The notes under the pieces: generated by a model | Database searches by the model: none | What the model was told of the DNA's origin: nothing | The model's input: only the letters and a program-made list of their open reading frames with translations | Position numbers and translations under genes: made by a program | Shown here: piece after piece, positions 52,151 to 63,796 of the stretch | Layout of the letters: each line of letters begins with the position of its first letter | How positions within the stretch are numbered: the first letter of the stretch is position 1 | Source: Neofusicoccum parvum | Taxonomy: Eukaryota > Ascomycota > Dothideomycetes > Botryosphaeriales > Botryosphaeriaceae | Direction of reading: 5' to 3' | Assembly: GCA_020912385.1 (NCBI GenBank) | Contig: CP087217.1 | Location: forward strand, 1-64,000 | Length of the DNA: 64,000 nucleotides

Positions 52151-54170
52151 CTAGTAAAGTCCACGAAGCACCTTGCGTATTGAAGGAACATCCTTCTCGA
52201 GGAGCCTCAACCGATCGAGTCTCTCCACCCACTTTGGAGTTTTTGCTAGCTGCTCAACCCTCGTTGATTTGTCCTTAGCCCATACGAGTATCTCACCCTC
52301 GCCAACCTTCCACACAAGTTTGCCCACAATGAATCTAATCCAATGGTCCTGAAGATTATGTACCAGGTCAAGGTGACTCATTGCACATGTTCCTAAACCA
52401 GCTGTCGTCTTCTGCTCTATGAAATCCCTTTCCTGCCCTGCAGAGGGCTCCGCGTAGAATTCTACGTACGGCTTGAAGATGCCCTTGTCAGCATTAACAA
52501 GTACATCGTGAAACGTATCAAACAGATAAATTAGCTCGACGGAGTGATGTGCATCTCCCCTTTTCGGTCCGGGAAACGGGTTTCCAAACTCGACGCTATA
52601 AGGCTGGATGCTGGTGGCGTCACCGAACTCGGTGCGGCGCCGTGCACTCAGCGAGACCCGCGTGCAGTGAATAGACAGGTCGAACTTTGCATCTGAGAGA
52701 AACCGCACGAGGCCTGCTCGTAAAGCACTTTGTTCAGAGCCCTCGACGATTCCGTAGGCTTCCAGGACTTGGGCGCCCGCTTCAACCGTCGGGTAGCTTT
52801 TGGCGAACACCTCTTGCACTTTTTTAAGGTCAATATCGCCTTCAAAAGAACCAGCCTCCTGTCATGACTTCTTTTAGAAGAAGTTACGTAATAATGATAA
52901 TAAAGGAAGTTGACTAACCTCGACGTCGGCTGTGCCTATCATGACCTCCAAGGGGTTGTAGTCAACAGGTTTGATCTCCCGCCGGAGGTCCACCGGGGGG
53001 AATGCCACGGTCTCCATAGTCATGGTCAATCCATCAGCAACAGGTGGCAAAATGGCCGCTTGGTTTTCGATAGCGGACTGAAGTAAGGCTGCCGCTGAGA
53101 TCTAGCGCAGCGATTCCACTTTCTGCCGGCTGGTGCTCTCCGCACCAACACCCCAGTGTTGGCACAGCTTGTCCCAATGAACCTCGACCTCTGCCAGCGG
53201 CATTGGGCACAACGTCAACTGTGCGCCAGATTGCATGAGAGCTCTCCTAAAGAGGGGTTTTTCGGCCTGCTCTTCGGCATCGAGAACGTGTGCGTGCACG
53301 GAGATGGATCCTGCCGAGCAGCCGCCCAGCGCAATTTACTCCGGATCGCCACCAAAGTGCGCAATGTTGCGCGCAACCCAGGTTAAGCCGACTTTCTGGT
53401 CGTATAGGCCGAAGTTGAGGCCCCTGGTCGCTGCTAGTTCTTGGTTGTTCAGAATGTCGGCCGAGCCAGCAAATCCAAATATGTTGAGCCTGTAGTTGAG
53501 GTTGACAGCAATGAAGGGAGAACTAATGTCCAGTGATCGCAGTACCAGATGGGAAGGGTCTAGCAGTAAATTAGTTGCCGCAAATGGTCAGTTCCTGTGG
53601 CCAGAATGGAATTCAGGACAAGGAGAGAATATCCGCATCGCACGTACCGTAGATAGGATCACTGCCCGCACCAGATCCTCCGCCGCCATGGATCCAGACC
53701 AGAACAGGCAGCTTGACCGATTCTTCAATCCCTATGCGAGATAATCCAGCCGCGCTTGGACGGACGATGATGAGATTCAGACATTCAAATTCGGATTCGA
53801 CCAGTTCGGGAAAAACCGCGTGCGCTTGGAAGTATTCGGAGTTATTTAACCCGCTAGGTTAAGGACATTTCGGTCTGGCACACGCATACGCGATTAGAGT
53901 GTAAGTGAGGAATTCTCATCTCTATGTTATCAATATGACATACCCATCCTTAGTCGCGTCAAACACATCGTAAGGAAGACGTGTACGGAGTTTCGCATGC
54001 TCCCACCTCTTGGTTACTTCTCCAAATAGGACGCCTCGAAACTCATCTAGATCGTTAGAAAGAGATGACTTTTTACCAACTAATTTCTGGATGTAGCTGG
54101 TGGTGGTCTATATCGGCAATTCTACGACCACCTCCTTTTTAGACAGTTGTGACTTTGTTAGTTCGCTCAT
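52151..54170 (-). pseudogene. Type-B carboxylesterase, inactivated by RIP-type stops
   Basis: The alpha/beta-hydrolase order is clear. The N-terminus (about 54170) runs to LDEFRGVLFGE and a VFDATKDG exon end. Then come VLVWIHGGGGSGAG (oxyanion hole), VNLNYRLNIFGF, GLYDQKVGLTWV, the nucleophile elbow GGCSAGS (near 53310), and RRALMQSGA. The last part has DAHHSVELIYLFDTF with the catalytic His. At least three nonsense codons interrupt it: TAG near 54108, TAA in GGDPE-stop-IALGG near 53337, and TAG after VESLR near 53103. All are single transitions from Gln or Trp. Three or so introns of 50-110 nt keep frame. Substrate is unknown. Confidence 0.85.
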
Positions 54171-54869
54171 ATTGCTAGTTGATGATGCTGTGATTGAGTT
54201 GTATACGTAATGGCTGTTAGATACGATGCGATTATAGAGATAGGATTAAATGAACTGGAGAGTAGAGGTACTAAAGAGCGCAAATATCCACTGCAGAGTT
54301 TTCAGGCTACAGGGTGCGGGGACAATCTAAGGCTAATCAGATCATTTAACCATCTGATAATTTTCACAACGGAACATCGGAAGCGACTCGTCTGGAAAGG
54401 CTAATATATGCGAGCAAGCCATGCGCGTCCCGCTAAGAAATGCTACTAGCGGGCTATATGAGGCGCGTCTTCTCCCGTATGGGAAGGATGATTTATAAGG
54501 AATATTAGCTGCCTTTAGGATGTGACTCATTCACATAGGTGACTCATTCAGGTAGGTGACTCATTTAGTCTACTTTGAGCCAATCGAACGATAATCTCCG
54601 TCCGTGCAGGGTGAACTCACCAAAGCAACAGGAGCGCCAAGTAACCCCGCCTATGGCTAAGCTTCGACAATACCTCAGTGGTCTAACTAGTTTGCGACAC
54701 CGTTTTGCAGAGTCGGCCTTAGTCTATCCGGATATGCCAACGGTTTATCTTCCGTAAATCCTTTTATATCAAAGCCGGCCGCAAGAAAACGCTTCGTCTA
54801 ACACCAACAACGCCCTTCGACGATTTTACAAGCATCTCTCTACTCAGAGCTTTTTTCCTTTGGCATTCT
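54171..54869. other. Divergent intergenic region between two decayed genes
   Basis: About 700 bp separating the divergent carboxylesterase and epoxide hydrolase relics. It contains three tandem copies of a GTGACTCATTCA-like unit (about 54522-54567, TGACTCA core), which resembles an AP-1/Gcn4-type site and may be an old shared promoter element. Confidence 0.5.
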
Positions 54870-56362
54870 TTGAAGACGAATTTACCAGTGAGAGAGACCA
54901 TGCAGGAGTCTATTCCTTTCTCGAAATTCCCTCACTCAATTACTCCTGAAGCAAATTTGAAACCTTTCAGAATTACAGTTCCAGACGAAGAAATTACAGC
55001 ACTGAAAAAGCTCCTGGAGCTATCTCGTCTTGGTAGCCCTACCTGGGAGAGCTCTGAGCAGAGTCCGGATTTTGGAGTATCGCGAAAATGGATGGAAAAA
55101 GCTACAAAACAGTGGCATGAAGAATACAACTGGTAAATGATCGTCAATCTCTCACAAAATAATCTCGAGCAATATTAATATTGCCTAGGCGCGAATGTGA
55201 AGCAAAGTTCAATGACCTTCCGCAATACACCATCGATGTTCAGGATAGCGAACAAACATATGTAGTGCACTTCATTAGCCTTTTTTCTGCGAACCCGTCA
55301 TCCATTCCCATAGTATTCCTGCACGGTTAGCCCGGATCCGTTCTCGAGTTCATGCCGCTGCTTCACCACCTTCGTGGGAAACACCCAAACCCAGATGTCC
55401 TGCCATATCACATCATTGTTCCGCATCTTATTGGATTCGGATTCTCTTCCCCACCCCCGCTCGACAAGGACTTCACTTGGAATGACAATGCACGCATTAT
55501 TTCCAAAATGATGCACCTGTTGGGATTCGGGCAGACAGGCTACGTAGTCCAGGGAGGAGACCTCGGCTCAGCTGTTGCGCCCGCTGTGGCGGCCTACGAC
55601 TCGGCCTGTCGACTCGTTCATCTGAATATGTTTGTTATGCCGCCGCCGGAGAGGGCTGACCTGGAGGACAGTGCGCTTCGTGATGCCGAAGTACGCGCTT
55701 TGAAGGGAAGCAGTGCCATTCGCACCGATAGATACGCGTATGCCGAACTCCAAGCAACACGCCCGTCGACGGCAGGGTTCGTCATTGGAAGCAACCCTGT
55801 CAGCCTACTTGCTTGGTAAGACTCCCAGTAAAGGAATAGAACTTCTTCTATACCTCATCTAGTGGTTCTAACTGTAATACTGTTCCTTTCAGGATCGCAG
55901 AAAAGATGATTGCATGGTCTGACGAGCAGCTCCCATTGCCGCTGGAGACGATACTCACCAATGTTTCGCTCTATTGGTTTTCCGGCTGCTACCCTACGTC
56001 CCAATGGTGCTATAGAATGGCGCGGCGCGAAGGGGGAGTGAACACAGAATCTTGGTTGGTCAACGTTCAAGTACCTGTGGGCTACTCCTGGTTCGAGAAA
56101 GAGAGGGCCATGGCACCAAGGCAATGGATCGATACGGTGGATAAGATTCAATGGTATCGTACGAGTGAACATGTACGTCAATCTACGCCGACGCTGCCTT
56201 CTCCTCCCCAAAATCACACAACGAAATGAGAACGATAACAGAGAGATGAAGGCTGACAAAATCCGGAAAATTCAGGGCGGGCATTTCGCCGCGTTGGAAC
56301 AATACGAGGTATTCTGGGAACATATCACAGACTTTGTACATTCATTTTGGGATAGGGTATAA
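54870..56362 (+). pseudogene. Epoxide hydrolase (EHN-type), inactivated by a stop in HGWPGS
   Basis: Four exons: about 54870-55132, 55189-55815, about 55894-56172 and 56276-56362. The N-terminal EHN domain (PFRITVPDEEITALKKLL, SRLGSPTWE) precedes an alpha/beta hydrolase. The oxyanion motif that is HGWPGS in this family reads HG-stop-PGS, with TAG for TGG at about 55328-55330. The nucleophile motif GGDLGS (near 55555) and the His motif GGHFAALE (near 56278) are intact, as are the splice sites. One transition therefore inactivates an otherwise complete gene of roughly 410 codons. Confidence 0.88.
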
Positions 56363-56679
56363 TGGCATGTAATAGATGACTTGTCTCAGCAGCCTCAGAC
56401 TATCCATATAGCGCGGCGCCAAGGTAGGTAAGTCACTATGCTCAGGGAGTTCGCAATAATTAATTGGCTGCTTCCACTAAAGATAATGCGTAAGTTCCGG
56501 CGTGGCCGGGGCGGTCGCGCCGGTAACAATTCCAGTTGCTCTCGTGCATTAGCGGCAAGGCCCGCCGCTTGTGCTCCGTTCGCGAATAAGACCCATGAAA
56601 TTTATCGCCTCGCTAGGAACACAGCTGAATGGCTGGTGATGTCTACTTAATAGAATTTTTCTAGATATAGAATCTACTA
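56363..56679. other. Spacer left of LINE-B
   Basis: About 320 bp with no supported gene, AT-rich at the right edge. Before LINE-B inserted, this lay directly downstream of the arylsulfotransferase gene. Confidence 0.4.
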
Positions 56680-56725
56680 TTAAATATTAGATAACTCATT
56701 GTCTATCTTTCTATAATTTATATAT
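56680..56725 (-). pseudogene. Probable displaced 3' end of the arylsulfotransferase gene
   Basis: Reading the minus strand through the target duplication, the arylsulfotransferase frame continues past KRLYINY for about ten codons to a TAA at 56680-56682. The short length makes this less secure than the LINE-A case. Confidence 0.55.
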
Positions 56726-58310
56726 GACTACCATTTGGCAGAACATGACCGCACCAAAAAATCGACCTCAAGCTACGGCGCTGGAAGAGGGCCCTAGGGA
56801 CTCTTCCCAGCCCCAAAACCAGCTATACAACAACCCCAGCAGCAGCAACCACGCTGGGGTGGAAGGAGAGGGCCGGAAGAGGGACAAAATGCCCTCCCAA
56901 GGCACCCAACCCCACCACCCACAGTACAGCCAACAGGCACCCAAGCAGGCTCCTATCAGCGTAGAGTACATCAACAGAGCAAATAAAACACTCGAAACCA
57001 TCCAGCAGGCCCTACAGGCACCGGGTGGCGACCCCCTAGCTCTCTCTTCCCAGCTGAAAAATTTTCTCAGCGTTGCCAAGACAATCTTCCAGGGATTCAC
57101 TACCACCCTCCAGGAGGCCAATCCTAAGGACCCAGGCCTTAAGGATATTATGAAGGAAATCCAGGAGGTTAAGAAGGCTATCAGCGTGCCTCTCCAACCT
57201 ACAGTCCCAAAGTGGTCACAGATTGTGGCTCAGACAACCCTAAAGCCACCTACCCCCCCTATCACCACAGAACTCACCCTGCACTTCCCTGAGCAACAGA
57301 ATAGGCAGGAAATTGCCTTACTCTCCAACGAAGCCATCATCCAAAAGATCCAGGCAGGCAAGGGATTTGCCTGTAAAAAAGTCCTCGCAGCAAGGAAGCT
57401 CCCAAGTGGAGACATCAGAATCTTTGTCCCTGACCTAAACACCAGGACAGAACTGCTGAAAGACCAAGATTGGACCTCAGGGCTGGGCAGGGAGGTCAGA
57501 CCCAACCAGCAGATGTACTCAGTGCTAGTACACAATGTCCCACTCAAAGGCATTGATACCAATGACCCACAGGCCATCAAGATAATCCAGGAGCAGAACA
57601 TGTCTCTACACCCCGGCCTCCAGGTCAGCAAGATGGCCTGGCTAAAAAGGAAGCTCCCTGCAGGGAAAACCCACTCAGCAGTAATACTCAGCACCACCAA
57701 CCCAGAGACTGCCAACCAGGTGATTACGAAGGGCATCATCTGCAATTACTCCCTTCACACTGCGGAATACTACAGCCCTTTGTTCACAGTCACCCAGTGC
57801 TTTAAGTGCCAGGCCTATGGCCACATTACCAGCCACTGCAGGAAGGAGGCTAAGTGTAGCAAGTGTGCAGGCAGCCACAACACTAGAGAGTGCACCAAGG
57901 AAGAAACGCAGTGTGCCAACTGCAACCAGAAGCATAATGCATGGAGTAACTCCTGCCCTACACGCAGGGTAAACCAGGCCAGAGCAAACAGTGCCCGCCT
58001 AACAAACCCAGGAGGATATAGAGAAAGAACTCAGCCCCAGCAACAGATACAAGAAGGATGGACTCTAGCAAGGTCTAAGAAGAGGATCAGAATAGAGGAA
58101 TTACAGAAGGAGGAGCCAAAGAGAGGCCCAGGCAGACCTAGAGACCTTAGCAGACCCCCTCCACCCGGCCAGATGATCTTCTCTGGCATGGAACTGCGCA
58201 GTTCCCAATATGCCCCAGAGACAAACCTAGAAGAGGTGGTCCTATCCACACAGGCCAGCTCCACCTCCCCAACGCAACCTGACACAGACATGGGAGACAA
58301 TCAATGCTAA
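56724..58310 (+). CDS. LINE-B ORF1 protein (zinc knuckles)
   Basis: A 528-codon frame. The first ATG overlaps the target duplication, so the true start may be the next Met (56745, MTAPKNRP). The N-terminal third is Pro/Gln-rich and low in order. A central domain (about residues 190-345) is followed by three zinc knuckles: CFKCQAYGHITSHC, CSKCAGSHNTREC and CANCNQKHNAWSNSC, all C-x2-C-x4-H-x4/5-C. A basic tail includes KRGPGRPRD, an AT-hook-like motif. It overlaps ORF2 by seven nucleotides (ATGCTAA). Confidence 0.9.
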   Translation: MTTIWQNMTAPKNRPQATALEEGPRDSSQPQNQLYNNPSSSNHAGVEGEGRKRDKMPSQGTQPHHPQYSQQAPKQAPISVEYINRANKTLETIQQALQAPGGDPLALSSQLKNFLSVAKTIFQGFTTTLQEANPKDPGLKDIMKEIQEVKKAISVPLQPTVPKWSQIVAQTTLKPPTPPITTELTLHFPEQQNRQEIALLSNEAIIQKIQAGKGFACKKVLAARKLPSGDIRIFVPDLNTRTELLKDQDWTSGLGREVRPNQQMYSVLVHNVPLKGIDTNDPQAIKIIQEQNMSLHPGLQVSKMAWLKRKLPAGKTHSAVILSTTNPETANQVITKGIICNYSLHTAEYYSPLFTVTQCFKCQAYGHITSHCRKEAKCSKCAGSHNTRECTKEETQCANCNQKHNAWSNSCPTRRVNQARANSARLTNPGGYRERTQPQQQIQEGWTLARSKKRIRIEELQKEEPKRGPGRPRDLSRPPPPGQMIFSGMELRSSQYAPETNLEEVVLSTQASSTSPTQPDTDMGDNQC

Positions 58311-61300
58311 ACACAACACTACTATCAATCATACAGTACAACGTTAATAAGAGTGCGGATAAGGTAATGATCCCCCTCTATAAAGAACTGGACCCAAGAA
58401 CCCACCACATTCTGGCTATCCAGGAACCCTGGAAAAACCCTAGAGTTAAGACAACAGTCAAACACCCCGCTTACCATACCATCTTCCCCCACGAGGGAGA
58501 AGCGAGAACCTGCTTCCTAATAAGCAAGGCCCTTGCCCTAGAATCCTGGCAGGAAACTATCCACTCCCCAGACCTTATCACCCTTACTGTCAACACCCTA
58601 TCATGTACCATCCACATTCATAACTGCTATAACCCGCCACCTCTCTCCCATACCAGCATAGCCATGGGTACCCTACCACTCCTCTCAGAGGCTCTGAACA
58701 GGCCTAGAGAACACATCCTGCTTGGAGACTTCAACCTCCATCACCCCCTCTGGGGAGGCATTACCTCCCCCACCCAACACAGCCTCTCAGATAACCTGAT
58801 TGAGACAGCTACCACAGCCAACCTCAACCTGGCCCTACCAAGGGGAACTATCACCAGGAAAACCAACAATAGTGAAAGTACAATTGACCTCATCTTCACC
58901 ACCCACTGGCTAGAGGAGAGGATCCTGCGCTGCGGGGTCTCTCAGGAACTAGAATCCTCCTCTGATCACCTACCTATAATCACCACATTTGATATCTCCC
59001 CCACCCCAGCAGCCTCGCAACCCCCCAGGCCACAATGGAAAAAGGCGGACTGGGAGAGAACCAACAAGACCCTCCAAGCCAGAGTCTCAAGGCTGGAAAA
59101 CCTCCCACTGGACACTGAGAGAGACATAGACCAATTCACTGAGCAGCTCCAGGCAGCCATCCAAACAACAGTCCAGGAAACCATCCCAGTAGCAAAACCC
59201 TCACCTTGGGCCACCACGCAGTGGACAAGAGAATGCTCTGAACTGGTCCGACAGGCTAGAGCTGCTAGGAGAAAGTGGACTACTACAGGCAGGGAAGAGG
59301 ACTGGGTGACCTACCAAGCCACAGCCAACAACAAGAAGAGGCAAATCAGGAGGGACAGGATAAAAGCATGGCGTAAAACAGTAGCTGAAATCACCTCAAA
59401 CCCAGGCGCCATCTGGAAACTCTCAAAATGGGCCAGAACAAGGGCACTAGAGCCACCAGCTCCACCCCAGTTTCCCCCACTCCAGGACACAGAAGGACAA
59501 CTACACCATAACATTCAGACAAAAACCAACATCCTTCGAAGCCAGTTCTTTCCCCCACCAAAAGAAGCCAACCTCTCTGACCTAGACGGGTATACATATC
59601 CAGCCCCAGTAGAAATCTCACAGGATATTACAGAAGAGCAGGTACTCCACACCATCAAGCGGCTTCCCCCAGACAAGGCACCTGGGCCAGATAAGATCAT
59701 CAACAGAATCCTAAAGCAGTGTGCACAAGTGCTAGGCAAGCCAATTACTAGACTCTTCCAGAGATGCCTAGCACTAGCCTACCATCCTAGACAGTTCAAA
59801 ACCTCTACCACTGTGGTACTAAAGAAACCACAGAGAGAAGACTACACCAAGGCAAAGGCATACAGACCAATTGCCCTACTCAACACACTAGGCAAGCTGC
59901 TTGAGCGGATTGTGGCAGACAGAATCTCCCAGGCCACTGAAACCAACCACCTCCTCCCAGACTATCAGATGGGAGCCAGGAGGAGTAGATCAGCGGTTAC
60001 TGCCCTTAGTCTTCTCACAGAACAAATCCACGCTGTCTGGAAACAGGATCCAGGCCTAGTAGCCTCTGTCCTCAGCTTAGACATCTCTGGGGCATACGAC
60101 CATGTGTCCCATAAGAGACTCCTTCACAATATGAAAGCTGCAAGGCTACTAGGCTGGGTGGAGAGGTTCACCCACTCCTTTCTAAGTGAAAGGTCAACAC
60201 AGCTCCTCTTTAGAGGACATACAAGCCAGGCCATCTCCACCCCCACAGGGATCCCACAAGGCTCCTCATTATCACCAATCCTATACCTCTTCTTTGCCTC
60301 CAACCTCCTTACAGAGCTCAGAAGGGGGAATGTCTTCCCCCTTAGGTTTGTGGATGATACAAACATCCTGACCTTTAGCAGGTCTACAGAGCATAACTGT
60401 AGGGTGCTTGAAGGAGCAAATAGGACCTGTGAAAAGTGGGCAGCCACCTATGGATCAGCCTTCTCCCCAGACAAGTACCACCTCATCCACTTCAGCAGGA
60501 AACCACGCAGGTTCAACATGGCGGCAAAAATCCAGATTCCTGGCTTTGAGGGAAACCCAGAGCCACTGATCAAGATACTAGGCGTTCATGTTGACAGCAA
60601 GCTGAGGTGGGGCCCACATATCAAGGAAACCAGTGCCAAAGCCACCAGACAGTGCATGTCCCTTACCAGGCTTGCCGCATCAACCTGGGGCGCTTCCTTT
60701 ACCAAGGCGCGCCACATCTACACAGCTATAGTGAGGCCAGTCCTCACCTATGGGTGTGGTGTATGGCACACGCCAGAGGGTTCCCCAGGGTGGAGAAGGA
60801 CAGCAACTAAACCCCTTGAGAAGATCTAGAACCAGTGCCTACGCACCATAGCAGGTGCCTATAAGTCTACCCCTACGCAAACGCTGGAACATGAGACTGG
60901 GATCCCCCCCCTCCTACTACACCTGGATGAACTGACCTTGGCCCACTCTATCCGGACCAGGGAAGGACCAGCAACAGCAGTAATTGAGGCAACATGCAGG
61001 GACATCAAGGTAGCAGCCAGAGCAGTATTCAGTGCAAAGGGAATAGCTAGCCCAGCTAGAGGGAAGCTGCTTAAGGGGAGAGTGAATTCCCTCCTTAGTA
61101 GCTGCCCACCTAATGCACAGAAACTACCACAGAGGACCCAACTCCGCATGGCAATAAGGGAGCAGTGGAAAAAGAGGTGGACAGAGCAAACCAGACAGGA
61201 GGGGAGGCCAGTAGCCCAGAGTTCACCCTGGAACCTAAAGATCAGGCAACTACACAGTGGCCTACTGAAACCACAGAGTACACTCCTTACCCTGCTGAGA

Positions 61301-61621
61301 ACAGAACATATTGGACTGGAGGACTACCTCTCTAGACGCAAGGTGCCAGACCATCCAAGCCCTGCATGCCCATGCGGCTAGCACAGACAAACTCCAAAGC
61401 ATATCCTCTTGTTCTGTCCTCACTTCCAAGCAGGCAGAGCCCAGATGCTTTATAAAGCTCAAACCACAGACTACCGCACTCTGCTGACAACAAAGAAAGG
61501 AGTCTATGCGGCCACGGAGTGGTTTCTAAAGCTGGGGCTGCTAGGCCAATTTAGCCTGGCGAAGGAAATGGACCAGGAAAACCAAGAGGACCAGGAGGAC
61601 CCAGTGGACCAAGGAGACTAG
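58304..61621 (+). pseudogene. LINE-B ORF2: endonuclease and reverse transcriptase, two nonsense codons
   Basis: The first 841 codons are open (to 60829): an endonuclease with IQYNVNKS, QEPW, LLGDFNLHHPLWGG and SSDHLP, then a reverse transcriptase with KAYRPIALLNT, GARRSRS, LDISGAYD, GIPQGSSLSP and the catalytic FVDD (near 60350). A TAG at 60827-60829 (in LEKI-stop-NQCLRTI, probably Gln) and another at 61379-61381 (in CPCG-stop-HRQTPKH) break the C-terminal part, which continues in the same frame to 61621. No RNase H motifs are visible. The stops are single transitions, so this copy is recently inactivated. Confidence 0.9.
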
Positions 61622-61856
61622 GATGGAATGAGAGAGCTAGGAATCAATACCTAGGGTAATTGTAGGACTGCCACAGCAGCCACTACTGGTAAGCAGAAAA
61701 ACGGGAAAAGAAGGGGTAACGCACCCAATATAAAAGAGAGGAGAGGTTTTCTACCTAGGAAAGGTTTTCCCCCTCGTGTAAACTACTATAGATAGCCTAC
61801 CCCGCATGGACCCGTAAGGGAGCTAAATCGGGATGAAAATGAATCTATTTATTTAT
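61622..61856 (+). other. LINE-B 3' UTR and (TTTA)n tail
   Basis: About 240 bp from the ORF2 stop to the tail, including GGTTTTCCCCCTCG and CCGTAAGGGAGCTAAATC. This is the segment matched by the relic at 16105-16322. Confidence 0.8.
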
Positions 61857-63796
61857 TTATTTATAATTTATATATAATCTCTTACGCACTTCAAGGTACA
61901 ACCAAATACCTAGCCCAGTCATACCAATACCAGCACTGAGAATCAAACCCAGCCATAGCGTGCGACTTCGGCTACCTTCAGCCTGTTGAGGCAGGTAGTG
62001 CGACTTTCCATCAAAATCAAAATCAGAGTCGAAAACGTCCTCTTGTAATCCATTCCAGCTCACCTCAAAATTGCTCATGCCCTGACCACCCACGCGCGGA
62101 ACCTCCACGCAGCTGTCTAAATTGCAAGCCTGCCTCAATAACTCCGATGGAACGAACACCTCAATAATTCCCGACCTCCTCAGCCCCTTCCCCTCTCTAT
62201 CCATGGCCTCTGCAAACACAAACCGCGCGAACCCGTCCCACCGAAGCACTGTCTCGAACCCGTCTTTGCGAGCCTCGGCAACACGACGCCATGGCCCCTC
62301 GACGTCGTCGTTGGACGCGTAGAAGCGCCACGTCTGCACCGTTGTGGCGCCGTTCCACGACACATAGAATGTTGTTGCCGTGCCATTGTATGAGAAGCCC
62401 CAGAGTGCGGGATCGTGTGCCGGCACAGCGGTCCAATTGTATTTGCGGGCTTTGTAGTTCATCGTGGCTCCGGTGGGGTTATCGAAAAATGCGTGCAACA
62501 CGGGCGCTCCGTCGGGAAGGTGCTCAGAGAAGTAAGGTTGGGAACCCCAGCCCAGAAAAGCGTTTCCGCCTGGTAGAAGCTGGAAGTTGCCCTGGGACCC
62601 GCTAAGGACTGGTGAGCCATCAGGGCCGTGGTACATGTACTCGTGGCTGAATGTCGCGGTTCTCGCTTCGTTATCCATGACAAACACTAAACCACGAGAG
62701 TAAGGATGGGTTTGATTGTGGTTCGGCTTGAACTCGTCGTAGGCGTTGTCAAACATGGAAATTGTGGTATGAGATGCGTTTGAATGCAACCATCTTGCGT
62801 CGTGTTGACTGGAGAAATAGAAGTCTTTTTGAAACTCGCTTGATAGGAGCCAGCCGTCAAGGCGCCAGAGAACTCGCCCGTCTTCTCCCGAGATCAAGTA
62901 AAGGGCGGAGGTATGACGGGATGAGATCAAGTAGTTCCCATCCTCGGTTTTTTCGACGGAATTGATGTGGAAATAGTCCCAAGCATCAGATGCTCTTGTC
63001 CCTTGACCTCCAGCAAGGGTCTGCCCGGGAAGAACAAGACCGTACGCTGGCGAAGTCGCTTCATGGTCTAAGCTCCTCCACTCGAATAGTAATTCGCCAG
63101 TCTCGACAGAGATCTCTTGAAACATACTATTTTGAATCCAGCCCATGTTTTCGGACATCCCGTAAGGAGAGAGATCGTAGGGCTGAGCTTGATATGCTGT
63201 GAACAGAGCACTTTTGCCGTCGTTGATTAGGTGAAATTCGTGCATATCGAACAGTGCAGCCGCATGACCTGCAAGACGGAGGGTTTTGACGACTTGGTAA
63301 GTATTGTCTACGATGAGTCCAACACCTTGTGAATGCCCTCTACTTTGCCACCCTTGATAGCAACAGATGTGGTCGCTACCGCGATACTGGCAGACATGCG
63401 GACCATGACTGCTGTAGACACCACCGAAGGTGCCCGAACCAGACCAAACGAGATTCTATTGATGTAATGTTAGAGACAGATTGTTTCACTTTCGACATGG
63501 GCTCATACACCGTCGTTGTCAAATATGTGAGGGCCGACATCGTGATCAAGAAGCTTGTAACCCCAAGGCGCGGTGAAAATATGCCCAGGCGAGACGAGGT
63601 CAGGCCGAACAGCCGTGACATTAAGGGACACTGGAAAGATATCAGGGCGCTAATCTTGTAAGCAGTGGCACAAAATGAGGATTCGGTGATGGTGACAAAC
63701 AGAGAAAAAAGGTGTGAAGTTCCTGCTCGTATCTCCGAGGTAGGTCATCGCTAACGCCGAATGGCATATAAGGATGAGTATTCCCTTGAATACCAT
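61857..63796 (-). CDS. Arylsulfotransferase-family protein, secreted or membrane-anchored
   Basis: Three exons: 63796-63701, 63649-63509 and 63455-61857, with introns of 51 and 53 nt in frame. The product is about 611 aa. A signal peptide opens it (MVFKGILILICHSALA). The beta-propeller pattern of the fungal arylsulfotransferase group follows: SPGHIFTAPWG, GPHIFDNDGNLVWSG, MHEFHLINDG, SAWDYFHINSVE-type blade, NYLISSRHTSALYLI, SSQHDARWL and GNFQLLPGGNAFLGWG. A transmembrane helix (LGLILSAGIGMTGLGIWLYL) is near the C-terminus. The family transfers sulfate between phenols, but many fungal members are uncharacterised. The final codons and stop derive from the LINE-B junction. Confidence 0.88.

Larger units (their letters stand above)
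56712..61875 (+). mobile_element. LINE-B: near-complete LINE without RNase H, 14-bp target duplication
   Basis: The element spans about 56726-61861 (5.1 kb) between TATAATTTATATAT copies at 56712-56725 and 61862-61875. It begins almost at the ORF1 start, so the 5' UTR is missing or truncated. It ends in a (TTTA)n tail. Protein sequence and tail differ from LINE-A and LINE-C, so it is a separate family. A RIP-mutated member lies at 16105-16322. Confidence 0.9.
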
